Shown here piece by piece: positions 45,661-54,008 of a DNA stretch of 64,000 nt; position 1 is the first letter of the stretch; each line of letters starts with the position of its first letter. Location: assembly GCF_002798015.1 (NCBI RefSeq), contig NZ_PGTZ01000008.1, positions 356,572-420,571 on the forward strand, given 5' to 3'. The notes under the pieces were generated by a model that did not search any database, was not told the DNA's origin, and worked only from the letters and a program-made list of their open reading frames with translations. Origin of the DNA: Luteimicrobium subarcticum. Its GTDB lineage: Bacteria > Actinomycetota > Actinomycetes > Actinomycetales > Cellulomonadaceae. The position numbers and the translations under genes are program-made.

Positions 45661-47838
45661 TCAGTTGCTCTCGGCAGGGATCTTGCTGAAGTGCACGGCG
45701 AATGACGATCCGATGACGCGGAACTCCTGGCGCCCCCGACTGAAGTCAAAGGGGTTGTCCGCGGGCTTCTGCCACATGTCGAGGCCCTTGCCGAGATCGA
45801 TGCGCCAGCCCCTGTTCGTCGTGATCCTTCGGTCGTGGATCGTGTCGTCAAGGTTGACGGACAGGAGGACGCCGGACGCGTCCGACGCGTCCTTGATGGA
45901 CTTCAGCATGAGCAGCTGCTGCTGCTTGAAGTCTGGCTTCGGTTCTTCGGAGGTGGTGAGACGGACGTCAATCTCGTCCGCTGCGTCCTTGGCGAGCGCG
46001 AGCATGCTCAGCAGGTCGGCAAGATTGCGACCCTGGTGAGGGAGTCGAATGTAGGGATCGACGATCTCGATCATCGTCGCGTCGCGCAGGTACGGGAGCA
46101 GGAGATTCTCGTAGGAGATTCCCTTCTGCCCGGCGCCGAGATCCCGCACGCCCTCGTGAAGACGGGGGGTCTCGACCACGGCAGGCGTGGCGAAGGCTGA
46201 CGATGCGGGGGAAGGCGCTGCCGCAGAGGACACTGATTGAACGGGCGCGGGCTCACCCTCGAAATCGTCCGTCCGCCTGTCCCAGGGCTTGCGGTAGAGC
46301 TCTGGATACTGCCGCTCCTCACGCGTGACGACCGCGTGCCAGGCGCCCGAAGCGTCGCTGTACCGGAACTTCACCATCGTGTCGCGCATTGTGGCGTCGA
46401 TGCGCAGGACCTGGTCCTTGACGCGCTTGCGGCCCTCGACGGCGAACTCGAGCAGCGCCTGCACCTCGGCCTGCGTGGCCTCACCTCTCGGGTGGATGAG
46501 CTTCATCAAGCCCGAGAACGTCTTGCGGATGCCGTCCTGGTCTCGCGTCGAGATCGACGAGTCGAGCGTGAAGTACTCCTTGTACTTGTCCGAGAAGTCC
46601 TCCGACCGCTTGGACCGCAGGATCTCGGCGAGATAGTCGACGACGAAGCCGTACCCGCTGGAGAACATTTCCGAACGGATTGGCGCGACCTCCCAGCCCG
46701 GGATGTAGTGGTGGATGCGGTCGAGCCAGGCGGCGTCCCGGTACGAAGGTGGCAATTCGTCGAACAGGTCGGAGTTCTTGAGCATGTGGGGCACGGTGTG
46801 CGTCGTGTTGCCAACGAATGCCATCGACGCCTCGGCCCCATAGATGCTGGTGCCGCGGGAGAACTGCTTGTTTGCCAAGTAATTCTTCATGACGTTGACG
46901 AGGTTCTGGTCGGTCTTCTTGTTCGAGGCGAACTCGTCGAAGGCGACACAGTCCCAGTACCCGACCAGGCCGATCCGGCCGTTCGAGTTGTTGACGAACA
47001 GCTTGGCGAGGGTGACCTCACCACCGGAGATCAGGATGCCGTTGGGCGAGAACTCGCTGAACGTGTGGGACTTACCGGTGCCCTTCGGTCCGAGTTCGAC
47101 GAGGTTATAGTTGCGCTCGACGAAGGGGACGAGCCGGGTGAGCGCGATGAGCTTGTCGCGAGGGCTGAACTGCTCGGGGTTGAGGCCGATCGACTGCATT
47201 AGCAGGTCGATCCACTCGTCGGTCTCGAACTTCGTTCGGGCCTCGTAGTACCGGTCGTAGTCGACGCCGGCGACCTGGATCGGCTTGAGGCTATCGAGGA
47301 TCCACGGGACGAAGTTTTTCTCGTCAGAGTGGAAGTACTCGATGTCGCAGATGCACCAGACGCCGCCCACAAGGAGCTTCTGGTTGCGCTTGACCGTGTC
47401 GTCGTCGATGACGACACCCTTGATTTGCAGGTTCTCGAACTCAGCCTTGTGAACGTCGGCCTTCTCGTCCAGCGCGACCGTGACCTTGTCGATGATCCGG
47501 TAGCTGCCCTTGTCGCGGATGAGCGACTTGATGAGCTCGTGCTCGTTGCGGTTGACGTAGTGGTCAGCCAGGATCCCGCGGACCGACTCGATGCCCTCGG
47601 TGATCGTGGCTTCGTCGTCGGTGGCCGCATACTGCGCAAGAAGGTACTCCAGCACGTAGGAGGGCACCACGGCATTGCCCTTGACGGCCTTGACGAGGTC
47701 CTTGCGGACGACGACGCCCGAGAAGTGCTCGTTGATCTTGCGGTCGAGTGGCGACTGGGTGGGTGGTGTGGCCGTGGCGTCGTCGGTGTCGAGAGCAAGG
47801 AGATCGACGGCGCTGAGGGCGTCTTCGAGGTTGGTCAC
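45661..47838 (-). CDS. brxL: BrxL, Lon-like BREX AAA+ protein with MIT_C-like tail
   Basis: This 725-residue protein has the BrxL N-terminal domain ('LDRKINEHFSGVVVRKDLVK'). The AAA+ core has Walker A 'LGPKGTGKSHTF' (249-260), Walker B-like 'VGYWDCVAFDEFASNKK' and 'LDRIHHYIPGWEVAPIRS'. After a Pro/Ala linker (about 540-580) comes a C-terminal domain with 'EIVDPYIRLPHQGRNLADLL' and 'IHDRRITTNRGWRIDLGKGL', which matches the MIT C-terminal (PLD-fold-like) pattern. BrxL assembles into rings and is needed for phage exclusion in type 1 BREX. GTG start 12 bases after pglZ. Confidence 0.88.
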   Translation of the reverse strand: MTNLEDALSAVDLLALDTDDATATPPTQSPLDRKINEHFSGVVVRKDLVKAVKGNAVVPSYVLEYLLAQYAATDDEATITEGIESVRGILADHYVNRNEHELIKSLIRDKGSYRIIDKVTVALDEKADVHKAEFENLQIKGVVIDDDTVKRNQKLLVGGVWCICDIEYFHSDEKNFVPWILDSLKPIQVAGVDYDRYYEARTKFETDEWIDLLMQSIGLNPEQFSPRDKLIALTRLVPFVERNYNLVELGPKGTGKSHTFSEFSPNGILISGGEVTLAKLFVNNSNGRIGLVGYWDCVAFDEFASNKKTDQNLVNVMKNYLANKQFSRGTSIYGAEASMAFVGNTTHTVPHMLKNSDLFDELPPSYRDAAWLDRIHHYIPGWEVAPIRSEMFSSGYGFVVDYLAEILRSKRSEDFSDKYKEYFTLDSSISTRDQDGIRKTFSGLMKLIHPRGEATQAEVQALLEFAVEGRKRVKDQVLRIDATMRDTMVKFRYSDASGAWHAVVTREERQYPELYRKPWDRRTDDFEGEPAPVQSVSSAAAPSPASSAFATPAVVETPRLHEGVRDLGAGQKGISYENLLLPYLRDATMIEIVDPYIRLPHQGRNLADLLSMLALAKDAADEIDVRLTTSEEPKPDFKQQQLLMLKSIKDASDASGVLLSVNLDDTIHDRRITTNRGWRIDLGKGLDMWQKPADNPFDFSRGRQEFRVIGSSFAVHFSKIPAESN

Positions 47839-47850
47839 GTCCGTATCTTC

Positions 47851-50379
47851 CTAGAAGTCCAGTGAGAACGAGCGGCGGATAGTGAACTGGGCACGCCCGC
47901 CAGGGATGACCACCCACTGGGTCGTGTTGGGGATGAGCTCCTCTAGCCGCAACTCGACCTGCTTGTTGTTGAAGCTGTCGGACTCCGGGCTGAGCTTGAG
48001 CTTGGCCTGCTGGAACCTCTCGCGCGCCTCGGCAGAGTCGGAGTTGAACACGAGTGTGACGTGATCGGAGATGAGCGTCTCGTCGTAGAACACACCAGCG
48101 CGCACCTCGCGTGGCTGTACCTTGTCGCTCACTGCGTCGGCCTGGAAGAGATCGACGACGAGGTTCGCGCCCGTGATGGTCGGGGTCTTGGGTCGGATCT
48201 GGATCTCGACCTTGCGCACGTCGTCGGTGCGACCGCTTTTGGTCACCGTCACGACAGGGACGACGACTTCCTGAAGTGTCGTTCCGCCGTGCACGAAGCG
48301 GTCGGCGGCGCCCTGGAGCCGGAGTCGGTAGACAGATTTCGGGATGTGTACCTGCCAGGAGCCGGCCAGTCCGAGCTGTTCCGGGGAGTAGGTGACGAAC
48401 GCATCCGACTCGGCGAAGTCTCTTCCCAAGAGGAACCGCCGGTCACGGAACTCGGTCTCGCCGCTCGGCGGTTCGGGGAGGAAGTCCGAGTCCTCGACCG
48501 TCTTTTCCTGGAAGAGGAAGCCGTGGTCGGCGGTGACGAAGATGCGTCCGGCGTCCGCTGAGTTGAGCCGCTTGACCAGGGTGACGAGGTCATCGATCGC
48601 GTCGGCGGCTGCCTTGGGCGTGCCGGACTCGGAGCCGAGCTTGTGGCTCCGCCCGTCGATGACGTCGTGGTACACGTACACGACCGAGTAGTCCTTGAGC
48701 CACGAACGGAGCTCGTGCACGGTCTTGGTGGCGATGTCGTCGGAGACCACGGCGGTCCCACCGGCAGCAGCGGCAAGGATCTTTGCCCGGCTGGCGGTGC
48801 CATTCGCGGGCTGGCCGTCAACGAGTACTGCGCTCTTCTTGGGGACCTCGGCGAACGCGAGCGTCGAGTGCGGGAGCAGAGCCGCCATCCCAAGCTGGGT
48901 ATAGCTAGGCACGACGCCGAGCATCGCGTCGGTGCTCGCGCCGAGCTTGTTCTCCTGCCGGATGCGAGAGGCGAGCTCGTCTGCTACCTCGTACCGCAGT
49001 GCGTCGGAGATCACGACGACGGCTCGCTTACTCTGTGCGACGAGCGGCGCGATGTGCGACGCGTAGAACGCCTGTTGCGAACGGAACGTCGCGGACTTCC
49101 ACGCGGTCGCGGCGTCGACCTGCTTCTGCCACTCTGTCGCCAGCGGTATGACGAACTTGTTCGTGTAGAAGCCCTCGATCTTCGTCAGGAGGGGGTCGAG
49201 TGGTGCCGGGCTGTTCGTCCTCCGCGCGGCATAGAGGAACTGCCGGTAGAGCTGGTCGATCTTGAACCAACCACCGGTGTACTTCGCGAGGCCGTCATCG
49301 AACGACGATGTGGCTACGGACATGTGCTCGATGCGGTCGAGGAGCTCGGCCGCCGTGCGGATCGCCGTGTAGAGGGGGCGGAGGCGCTCGCAGGCCTCGT
49401 CGAGCTGGTACCAGAACGTGCCCTGCCGAGCGCGCTCGGCCTCGGTGACGTCACGCAAGGACAACGTCTGCTCGCTGACACCGCGTGCGAGGTCGGTGAT
49501 GATCTTTCGGTCGATCACCTCGAACGTGTCGCTGTCGAGCAGCTCGTGGAAGTCGACGGACTGGTACGAGGCACTGACCTGGAGGTCGTTCTCGACACGA
49601 CGCGCGAGCGTGGCCATCGCCTCGCGGCTGCGGTACTCGTTGCGCCACGAGGCAAAGTCGAGCTCGAGGTTCCGGTTCGCCGCCACGAACCCCTCGCGCG
49701 CGTTCTGGAAAACCCAGATGACGAAGTCGTCGATGCTCGGGTCGGATGAGTCGTAGCCGTAGATCTCTGCTGAACCCCGCCAGTGGAAGTCAGCGAGACC
49801 CTGGTCGACGAGCGAATCGAAGCCGGTGGTTGAGCCTTGGGCGTTCTCGATGATGAGCGCTCGCGTCAGCTCGCGCATGGCGTGCTCGCCTGTCTTGAGG
49901 AGGACGGCGGACATTTTTGCGCGCAGTTTCGTCCGGTCGTCGTCAGGGTCGAGGAGCTTCTTGAGCCTCTGGGAACGGTCGACGCTGTTGAAGAACTTTT
50001 CGTGCTCGGCGACGACTGGCATGAGGTTCTCGGGCACGCCGAGGTCCTGCGAGACCAGTGCGGCACGGTCTGCGGTGAAGACGCCATAGGCGAGCTCGAG
50101 GTCGAGCAGCCAGTTGCCGACGCCGTCGGGGATCTCGCCGGTGCGGTAGACGATGAATGCCTGGTCCGGTTCCTCCGTGAGGAGTCGGTGCTTCACTGCG
50201 TACTCGTCGCCGTCGACCCGGATGACCTTGACGTCGCCCACGCCCGCGGCGAGCGCGTCGAGGTTGCTCGCGTACTCACCGTTCAGGTCGTGCCAGAACG
50301 CGACGTGCCGGCTGCCCGCCCGCTTGCCCGACTTGAACCGCTCAACGAGAGCCGATTGGAGGGCTCCGAGGTCGCTCAC
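47851..50379 (-). CDS. pglZ: PglZ, alkaline-phosphatase-fold BREX protein
   Basis: This 842-residue protein has the PglZ core: 'AVVVISDALRYEVADELASR' (the metal-site Asp), 'GVVPSYTQLGMAALLPH', 'VVYVYHDVIDGRSHKLGSES' and 'GRIFVTADHGFLFQEK' (the ADHGF motif). An N-terminal helical region of about 400 residues precedes it. PglZ is universal in BREX and essential for function, acting with PglX and BrxC. The GTG start overlaps the stop of the preceding pglX 3' part (GTGA), as expected when pglX is directly upstream. Confidence 0.92.
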   Translation of the reverse strand: MSDLGALQSALVERFKSGKRAGSRHVAFWHDLNGEYASNLDALAAGVGDVKVIRVDGDEYAVKHRLLTEEPDQAFIVYRTGEIPDGVGNWLLDLELAYGVFTADRAALVSQDLGVPENLMPVVAEHEKFFNSVDRSQRLKKLLDPDDDRTKLRAKMSAVLLKTGEHAMRELTRALIIENAQGSTTGFDSLVDQGLADFHWRGSAEIYGYDSSDPSIDDFVIWVFQNAREGFVAANRNLELDFASWRNEYRSREAMATLARRVENDLQVSASYQSVDFHELLDSDTFEVIDRKIITDLARGVSEQTLSLRDVTEAERARQGTFWYQLDEACERLRPLYTAIRTAAELLDRIEHMSVATSSFDDGLAKYTGGWFKIDQLYRQFLYAARRTNSPAPLDPLLTKIEGFYTNKFVIPLATEWQKQVDAATAWKSATFRSQQAFYASHIAPLVAQSKRAVVVISDALRYEVADELASRIRQENKLGASTDAMLGVVPSYTQLGMAALLPHSTLAFAEVPKKSAVLVDGQPANGTASRAKILAAAAGGTAVVSDDIATKTVHELRSWLKDYSVVYVYHDVIDGRSHKLGSESGTPKAAADAIDDLVTLVKRLNSADAGRIFVTADHGFLFQEKTVEDSDFLPEPPSGETEFRDRRFLLGRDFAESDAFVTYSPEQLGLAGSWQVHIPKSVYRLRLQGAADRFVHGGTTLQEVVVPVVTVTKSGRTDDVRKVEIQIRPKTPTITGANLVVDLFQADAVSDKVQPREVRAGVFYDETLISDHVTLVFNSDSAEARERFQQAKLKLSPESDSFNNKQVELRLEELIPNTTQWVVIPGGRAQFTIRRSFSLDF

Positions 50380-51416
50380 TCCGCGTCACCAACCTTGAGG
50401 GGCTGGCTAGGCCAGGTCCAGGTCTCAACCTCTCGGCGCTTCGCCTCCAGGCCGATGTCCTGAAGTGCGGCCCCGAGGTGCAGGTAGTTGACGAGAACGC
50501 CGTCATCGAGGTTGAGGGCGACCTGCTGCTGCGCGAGCGGGTAGAGCGTGTCGCGCTCGTAGTCGCGCAGCTCGACGAGCATCTTCCGGAGCCGGTCGGC
50601 CTCCTTGAGCGCGGCAGCGGCCTCCGTCGGGGTCACCCCTGCGAGGCCGGCACCGACCCGCTCTTGCCGCTCGAGGTTGGCCTCGAGCTTGCTCTCGAAC
50701 GAGTGGAGGTACTCGTTGAGCACGATCGAGACCGTCGACGGCGTGTAGCGGTGCAGGTAGACGAGCGCCTTGAAGGCTCCCTTGGGGCTGGAGAACATCC
50801 AGTAGATCGGGCGCTTCTTGTAGCGCTGGACGTGGTCGTCGTAGAACTTCGACGAAGCCCCACGCCCGGCAGTCTTGATGAAGTACTCGCGGAGGTCCTT
50901 CACCCCGAGCGACTTGTTGACGAAGGCCAGGTTTACCTCGAAGTTGGCGTCACTAAACACGTTGCGAAGGAACTGACGGAACCTGGTGACGATGTCGTCC
51001 TCGAACCAGTCGCCGTCGACGATCGGGATGACGTTGTCCTGGTCCGGCATGAACGTCGGATTCGGGACCTTCGCGAGGTAGTCCGCGAGGGTCGCGCCCT
51101 GGTCGGCCATGATGAGCCCCGGCTCGTCGAGGCTGTAGCGGCCGAACATGCAGCCGACCGCGTACGAGATGAGGTCGACGATGGCCGACTCGGTGAAGAG
51201 GGCGTCGCGCTCCTCGGGCGTCTTGTTCGGCCACCGGAAGGCAGAATTGTTCGTCAGCGACACGCGCTCCAGCGGCACGTGTGAGGGAACCTCGTCTTCG
51301 AGCCCGTAGAGTTTCGCGACGGCCTCGTTGTTCTCGATCTCCAGCTGCTGCTGAGCGAGGGAGCGTGCCTTCCACTCGTCCAGGTGCTGAGCGACGATCT
51401 GTTCAAGGGTCTTCAA
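50376..51416 (-). pseudogene. pglX: Detached 3' part of pglX (C-terminal domain)
   Basis: The 346 codons encode the C-terminal region of BREX type 1 PglX: 'ENNEAVAKLYGLEDEVPSHV', 'ISYAVGCMFGRYSLDEPGLI', 'GDWFEDDIVTRFRQFLRNVF' and 'RPIYWMFSSPKGAFKALVYL'. The methyltransferase part at 54009-56600 lacks exactly this region, and 863 plus 346 residues sum to about 1,209, a normal PglX length. Its only available start is a TTG with no convincing ribosome site, and an in-frame TGA lies 15 bases upstream of it. It probably needs recombination, or works as a separate subunit. The end overlaps pglZ. Confidence 0.8.
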
Positions 51417-51480
51417 CGAGGTGCCTCACGAGAGCTTGCCGGACGCCGGTGGTGCATCTCCGGTCCTCACAGGCGGTCGA

Positions 51481-51501
51481 AGGGTAGCCATGGGGGTAGC
51501 C
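51481..51501. repeat. GGGTAGCC double repeat, left of the recombinase gene
   Basis: Two GGGTAGCC octamers lie 5 bp apart. The 21-bp unit matches the one at 52767-52787 at 19 of 21 positions in the same orientation. A third, inverted octamer (51518-51525) covers the recombinase stop codon. Together they look like recombinase binding or attachment sites. Confidence 0.55.
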
Positions 51502-51519
51502 GAAGTGCGTTTGCCCAGG

Positions 51520-52734
51520 CTACCCGCCTAGCCCGAGCATTTCTGCAGACGCCGCCAGCGCCGCTCGGGTTCTCGTTCGGTCAGTGTGCAGGTACGACTG
51601 TGTACTGAGCACCGTCGAGTGCCCGAGGATGGCCTTGATAGTAGTCTCGTCGATCCCGTTCGCGAGGAGCAGGGTGGCCGCGGTGTGGCGGGCTTCGTAG
51701 AGCAACGGGTGCCGCGTCCGGCCGTCTGGGAGCGTCACGGTGACGCCGGCCTCTTCAACGATGTCGTACCACTGCCTGCGGTCGAGTTCCGCCGGGCGTG
51801 GCGTGCCGTCGTCCTGGGGCCAGACCAACCCCGAAGACGACGACGGGGCTTGTTCAGCCCACGATCCGAGCGCGTCGACAAGCCAGGGAACGAGAGGGAT
51901 GACCCGGCTGCCCGCCCGCGTCTTCGGCCGTACGAGGTGGTACGCACCATGCAGGTGACGACACTCGAATCCGCGCGGGACGCGGAACCCGCTCTCAGGG
52001 TTCCGGAACTCGACGTACGGGAGCGCCTTGAGCTGCCAGGCCAGCGTCATCGTCTCGGCGTCGAGGTCGACCATGCCCCAGGTCAGCCCAAGAGCCTCGG
52101 CGGGGCGCAGGCCCTCCACGAGGGCCGCGACCCAGCGTGACACGTCGGGCCTTCCGGCTGCCACGGTGAGGATCTTTGTTGCGTCCTCGACGCTCAGCGA
52201 CTGCCTCGGTGAGCAACCAGCCCCCGGGCTTCCCGCCTCTCGCGTGCGTTGGGAGACCTGGTACCCCTCGGCGACCGCGTCCGTGAGGAGCTTGCCGAGC
52301 ACCGCATGCGTGCGCTGCATGGTGGCCAGTGCCAGCCCCGCATCCTCCTGGGTCGCGGCGACCTTGCGAACGTCGGATGGCGTCAGCGCATCGAGCCTCA
52401 GGTGCCCGATCGTCGGCACGATCCACCGTCGAACTGCTGACCGGTCCGCGACGAACGTGCCGGGCCGAACGACGCTCTGCCGAAACGCGAGCCATTGATC
52501 GGCCCACCGCTTAACCGTGACGCTGCCGAACGATGCCGCGGGGCCTTCTGTTGCGATTCGTAGTTGGGCGTCCGTGAGCCTGGCGCGGACCTCCACCTCG
52601 GTCCGCGCCTTGAGCGTGAGCCGGCGTCGGGTACCGCGTGAGGTCCACCCGGCCTCGATCGCAGCAACCCATTGCTCCCGAGAGTTCTGGTAGATGGATC
52701 CGGTTCCCTTGCTGCGCTGCTTCGACTTTGGCAT
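51520..52734 (-). CDS. Tyrosine recombinase (phage-integrase family)
   Basis: This 404-residue protein has an N-terminal AP2-like arm-binding segment ('GTGSIYQNSREQWVAAIEAG'), then a SAM-like core-binding domain ('TVKRWADQWLAFRQSVV'). The catalytic domain carries box I Arg in 'ALVEGLRPAEALGLTWGMVD', box II 'LLYEARHTAATLLLANGID', and 'ILGHSTVLSTQSYLHTD' with the Tyr nucleophile. The usual box II His three residues before Arg is Tyr here, a change I believe occurs in some actinobacterial integrases. It sits inside pglX between an inverted pglX cassette and the pglX 3' part, so it is the likely driver of pglX rearrangement. GGGTAGCC repeats flank the gene. Confidence 0.88.
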   Translation of the reverse strand: MPKSKQRSKGTGSIYQNSREQWVAAIEAGWTSRGTRRRLTLKARTEVEVRARLTDAQLRIATEGPAASFGSVTVKRWADQWLAFRQSVVRPGTFVADRSAVRRWIVPTIGHLRLDALTPSDVRKVAATQEDAGLALATMQRTHAVLGKLLTDAVAEGYQVSQRTREAGSPGAGCSPRQSLSVEDATKILTVAAGRPDVSRWVAALVEGLRPAEALGLTWGMVDLDAETMTLAWQLKALPYVEFRNPESGFRVPRGFECRHLHGAYHLVRPKTRAGSRVIPLVPWLVDALGSWAEQAPSSSSGLVWPQDDGTPRPAELDRRQWYDIVEEAGVTVTLPDGRTRHPLLYEARHTAATLLLANGIDETTIKAILGHSTVLSTQSYLHTDRTRTRAALAASAEMLGLGG

Positions 52735-52766
52735 TGCTCCATGTTCACCGTCGCGAGGAAGCAGGG

Positions 52767-52787
52767 AGGGTAGCCACCGGGGTAGCC
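52767..52787. repeat. GGGTAGCC double repeat, right of the recombinase gene
   Basis: This is a direct copy (19/21 identical) of the unit at 51481-51501. It lies 33 bp upstream of the recombinase start and just before the inverted pglX cassette begins. Confidence 0.55.
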
Positions 52788-53282
52788 ATCCCATCTTGGA
52801 GCCCCGCGGGGAGACGTCGCCGCCGCTTGGGCAAGTTGTCCGCCGACGAGTATCGAGCAGCGCCAACCGCAACACAGTTCATGAAGGATCAGTACGCGGA
52901 CGTCAAGCAGGACCTCTACGGAGCGTTCGTGGCCAGGGGAATCGAGCTCGCGCTCAACAACGGTCTGCTCGCCATCGTCATTGGCGATACCTGGATGTCG
53001 ATCAAGTCGTTCGAGGCACTGAGGTTGCGGCTGATGGACGGCCACGCGTTCGACTCGTTCGTTCACATGCGCGACGTGTCCAACCACCCGGACGTCTTCG
53101 GCGCCAACGCTGCCTTCGTGCTGTCGATGACTGGCAGCAGGGGGCGGCACGCGCCCTTCGTGCGGCTGACGCCGCTCGGATCGGACCGCAAGGAACGGGA
53201 CCTTCGCGTCGCCCTCGCCCAGCGGAGCCAGGAGTCCGGCTTCTTCCTCGCGTCAGGCGAGGACTTCGCGGCGATCCCCGGT

Positions 53283-53319
53283 TCCCCGATCGTCTACTGG
53301 CTCAGTGAAAAGATGCGGG
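53283..53319 (+). repeat. 37-bp perfect inverted repeat, cassette arm
   Basis: The sequence coding 'SPIVYWLSEKMR' is identical to the reverse complement of 54659-54695 over 37 bp. Confidence 0.85.
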
Positions 53320-53384
53320 GCGCCTTCGCGACCGGCCGTCCGCTAAGCGAGGTTGCGAACCTACGGCAGGGGCTAGCGACCGCT

Positions 53385-53527
53385 GACAACAACCGGTTCC
53401 TGCGCCAGTGGTGGGAGGTGTCCGGCGTTCGCACTGCCTTCTCTTGCACCTCACGTGAAGACGCCGCAGCGAGCGGTGCACGCTGGTTCCCGTACAACAA
53501 GGGCGGCGAGTTCCGTAAGTGGTACGG
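53385..53527 (+). repeat. 143-bp inverted repeat, cassette arm
   Basis: It is identical at 138 of 143 positions to the reverse complement of 54451-54593. The 923 bp between the two arms contain the facing 3' ends of both pglX copies. Confidence 0.9.
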
Positions 53528-54008
53528 AAACCATGAGTTCGTCCTCAACTGGGACAACGATGGAGCCGAGATTCGGACATTCGGCACCGAGGACGGTGGC
53601 CGTCCGAGGTCCCGTGCCCAGAACACGGGCACGTACTTTTCACCGTCCGTGTCATGGTCGAAGGTCAGTAGCGGGGCACCGGCATTCCGCGCCTATCCCG
53701 TCGGGTTCGTCTACGACGTCGCGGGCACGTCGATCTTCGCGGCGACAAGCCGGGAGCGGGTGGGGTTGCTTTCGTTCGCGAACTCACAGGTCGCACTTGA
53801 GCAGCTGGCCGCGGTGGCTCCGACACTCAACTACGAGGTGGGACAGGTCGCGGGATTGCCAGTGGTCGACCCGGATGACGGCGAGTCACTCGCCGAGCGG
53901 GCGATCGATGAAGCAAGGTCAGACTGGAATACCTTTGAAACATCCTGGGAGTTCGAGGACAACCCACTCGTGAAGCTTGCCGGTCGTTCATAGCCACGGC
54001 ACAGACGC

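Larger units (their letters stand above)
52826..53993 (+). pseudogene. Inverted, promoterless pglX specificity cassette
   Basis: The open frame encodes about 389 residues homologous to residues about 480-863 of the PglX at 54009-56600. It begins abruptly at 'GKLSADEY' (just after the NPPY motif position) and ends 'FETSWEFEDNPLVKLAGRS' where that PglX ends 'SETSWNFAQDPLVALA'. There is no methyltransferase catalytic half and no proper start. Divergent blocks alternate with nearly identical ones ('EVSGVRTAFSCTSREDAAAS'). It is on the opposite strand to the operon. This fits a silent alternative target-recognition module that can be exchanged by inversion. Confidence 0.82.

Noticed and set aside
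51421..51519. tRNA gene as an integration site next to the recombinase
   Set aside because: No cloverleaf or CCA-type acceptor arrangement could be drawn there or in the other intergenic stretches I checked.
51433..53986. Short direct match AGCTTGCCGG(A/T)CG at 51433-51445 and 53974-53986
   Set aside because: It is placed suggestively at the pglX C-terminal start and at the cassette end, but 12 of 13 matching bases in GC-rich DNA is weak, and deletion between them would not rebuild a fused pglX.
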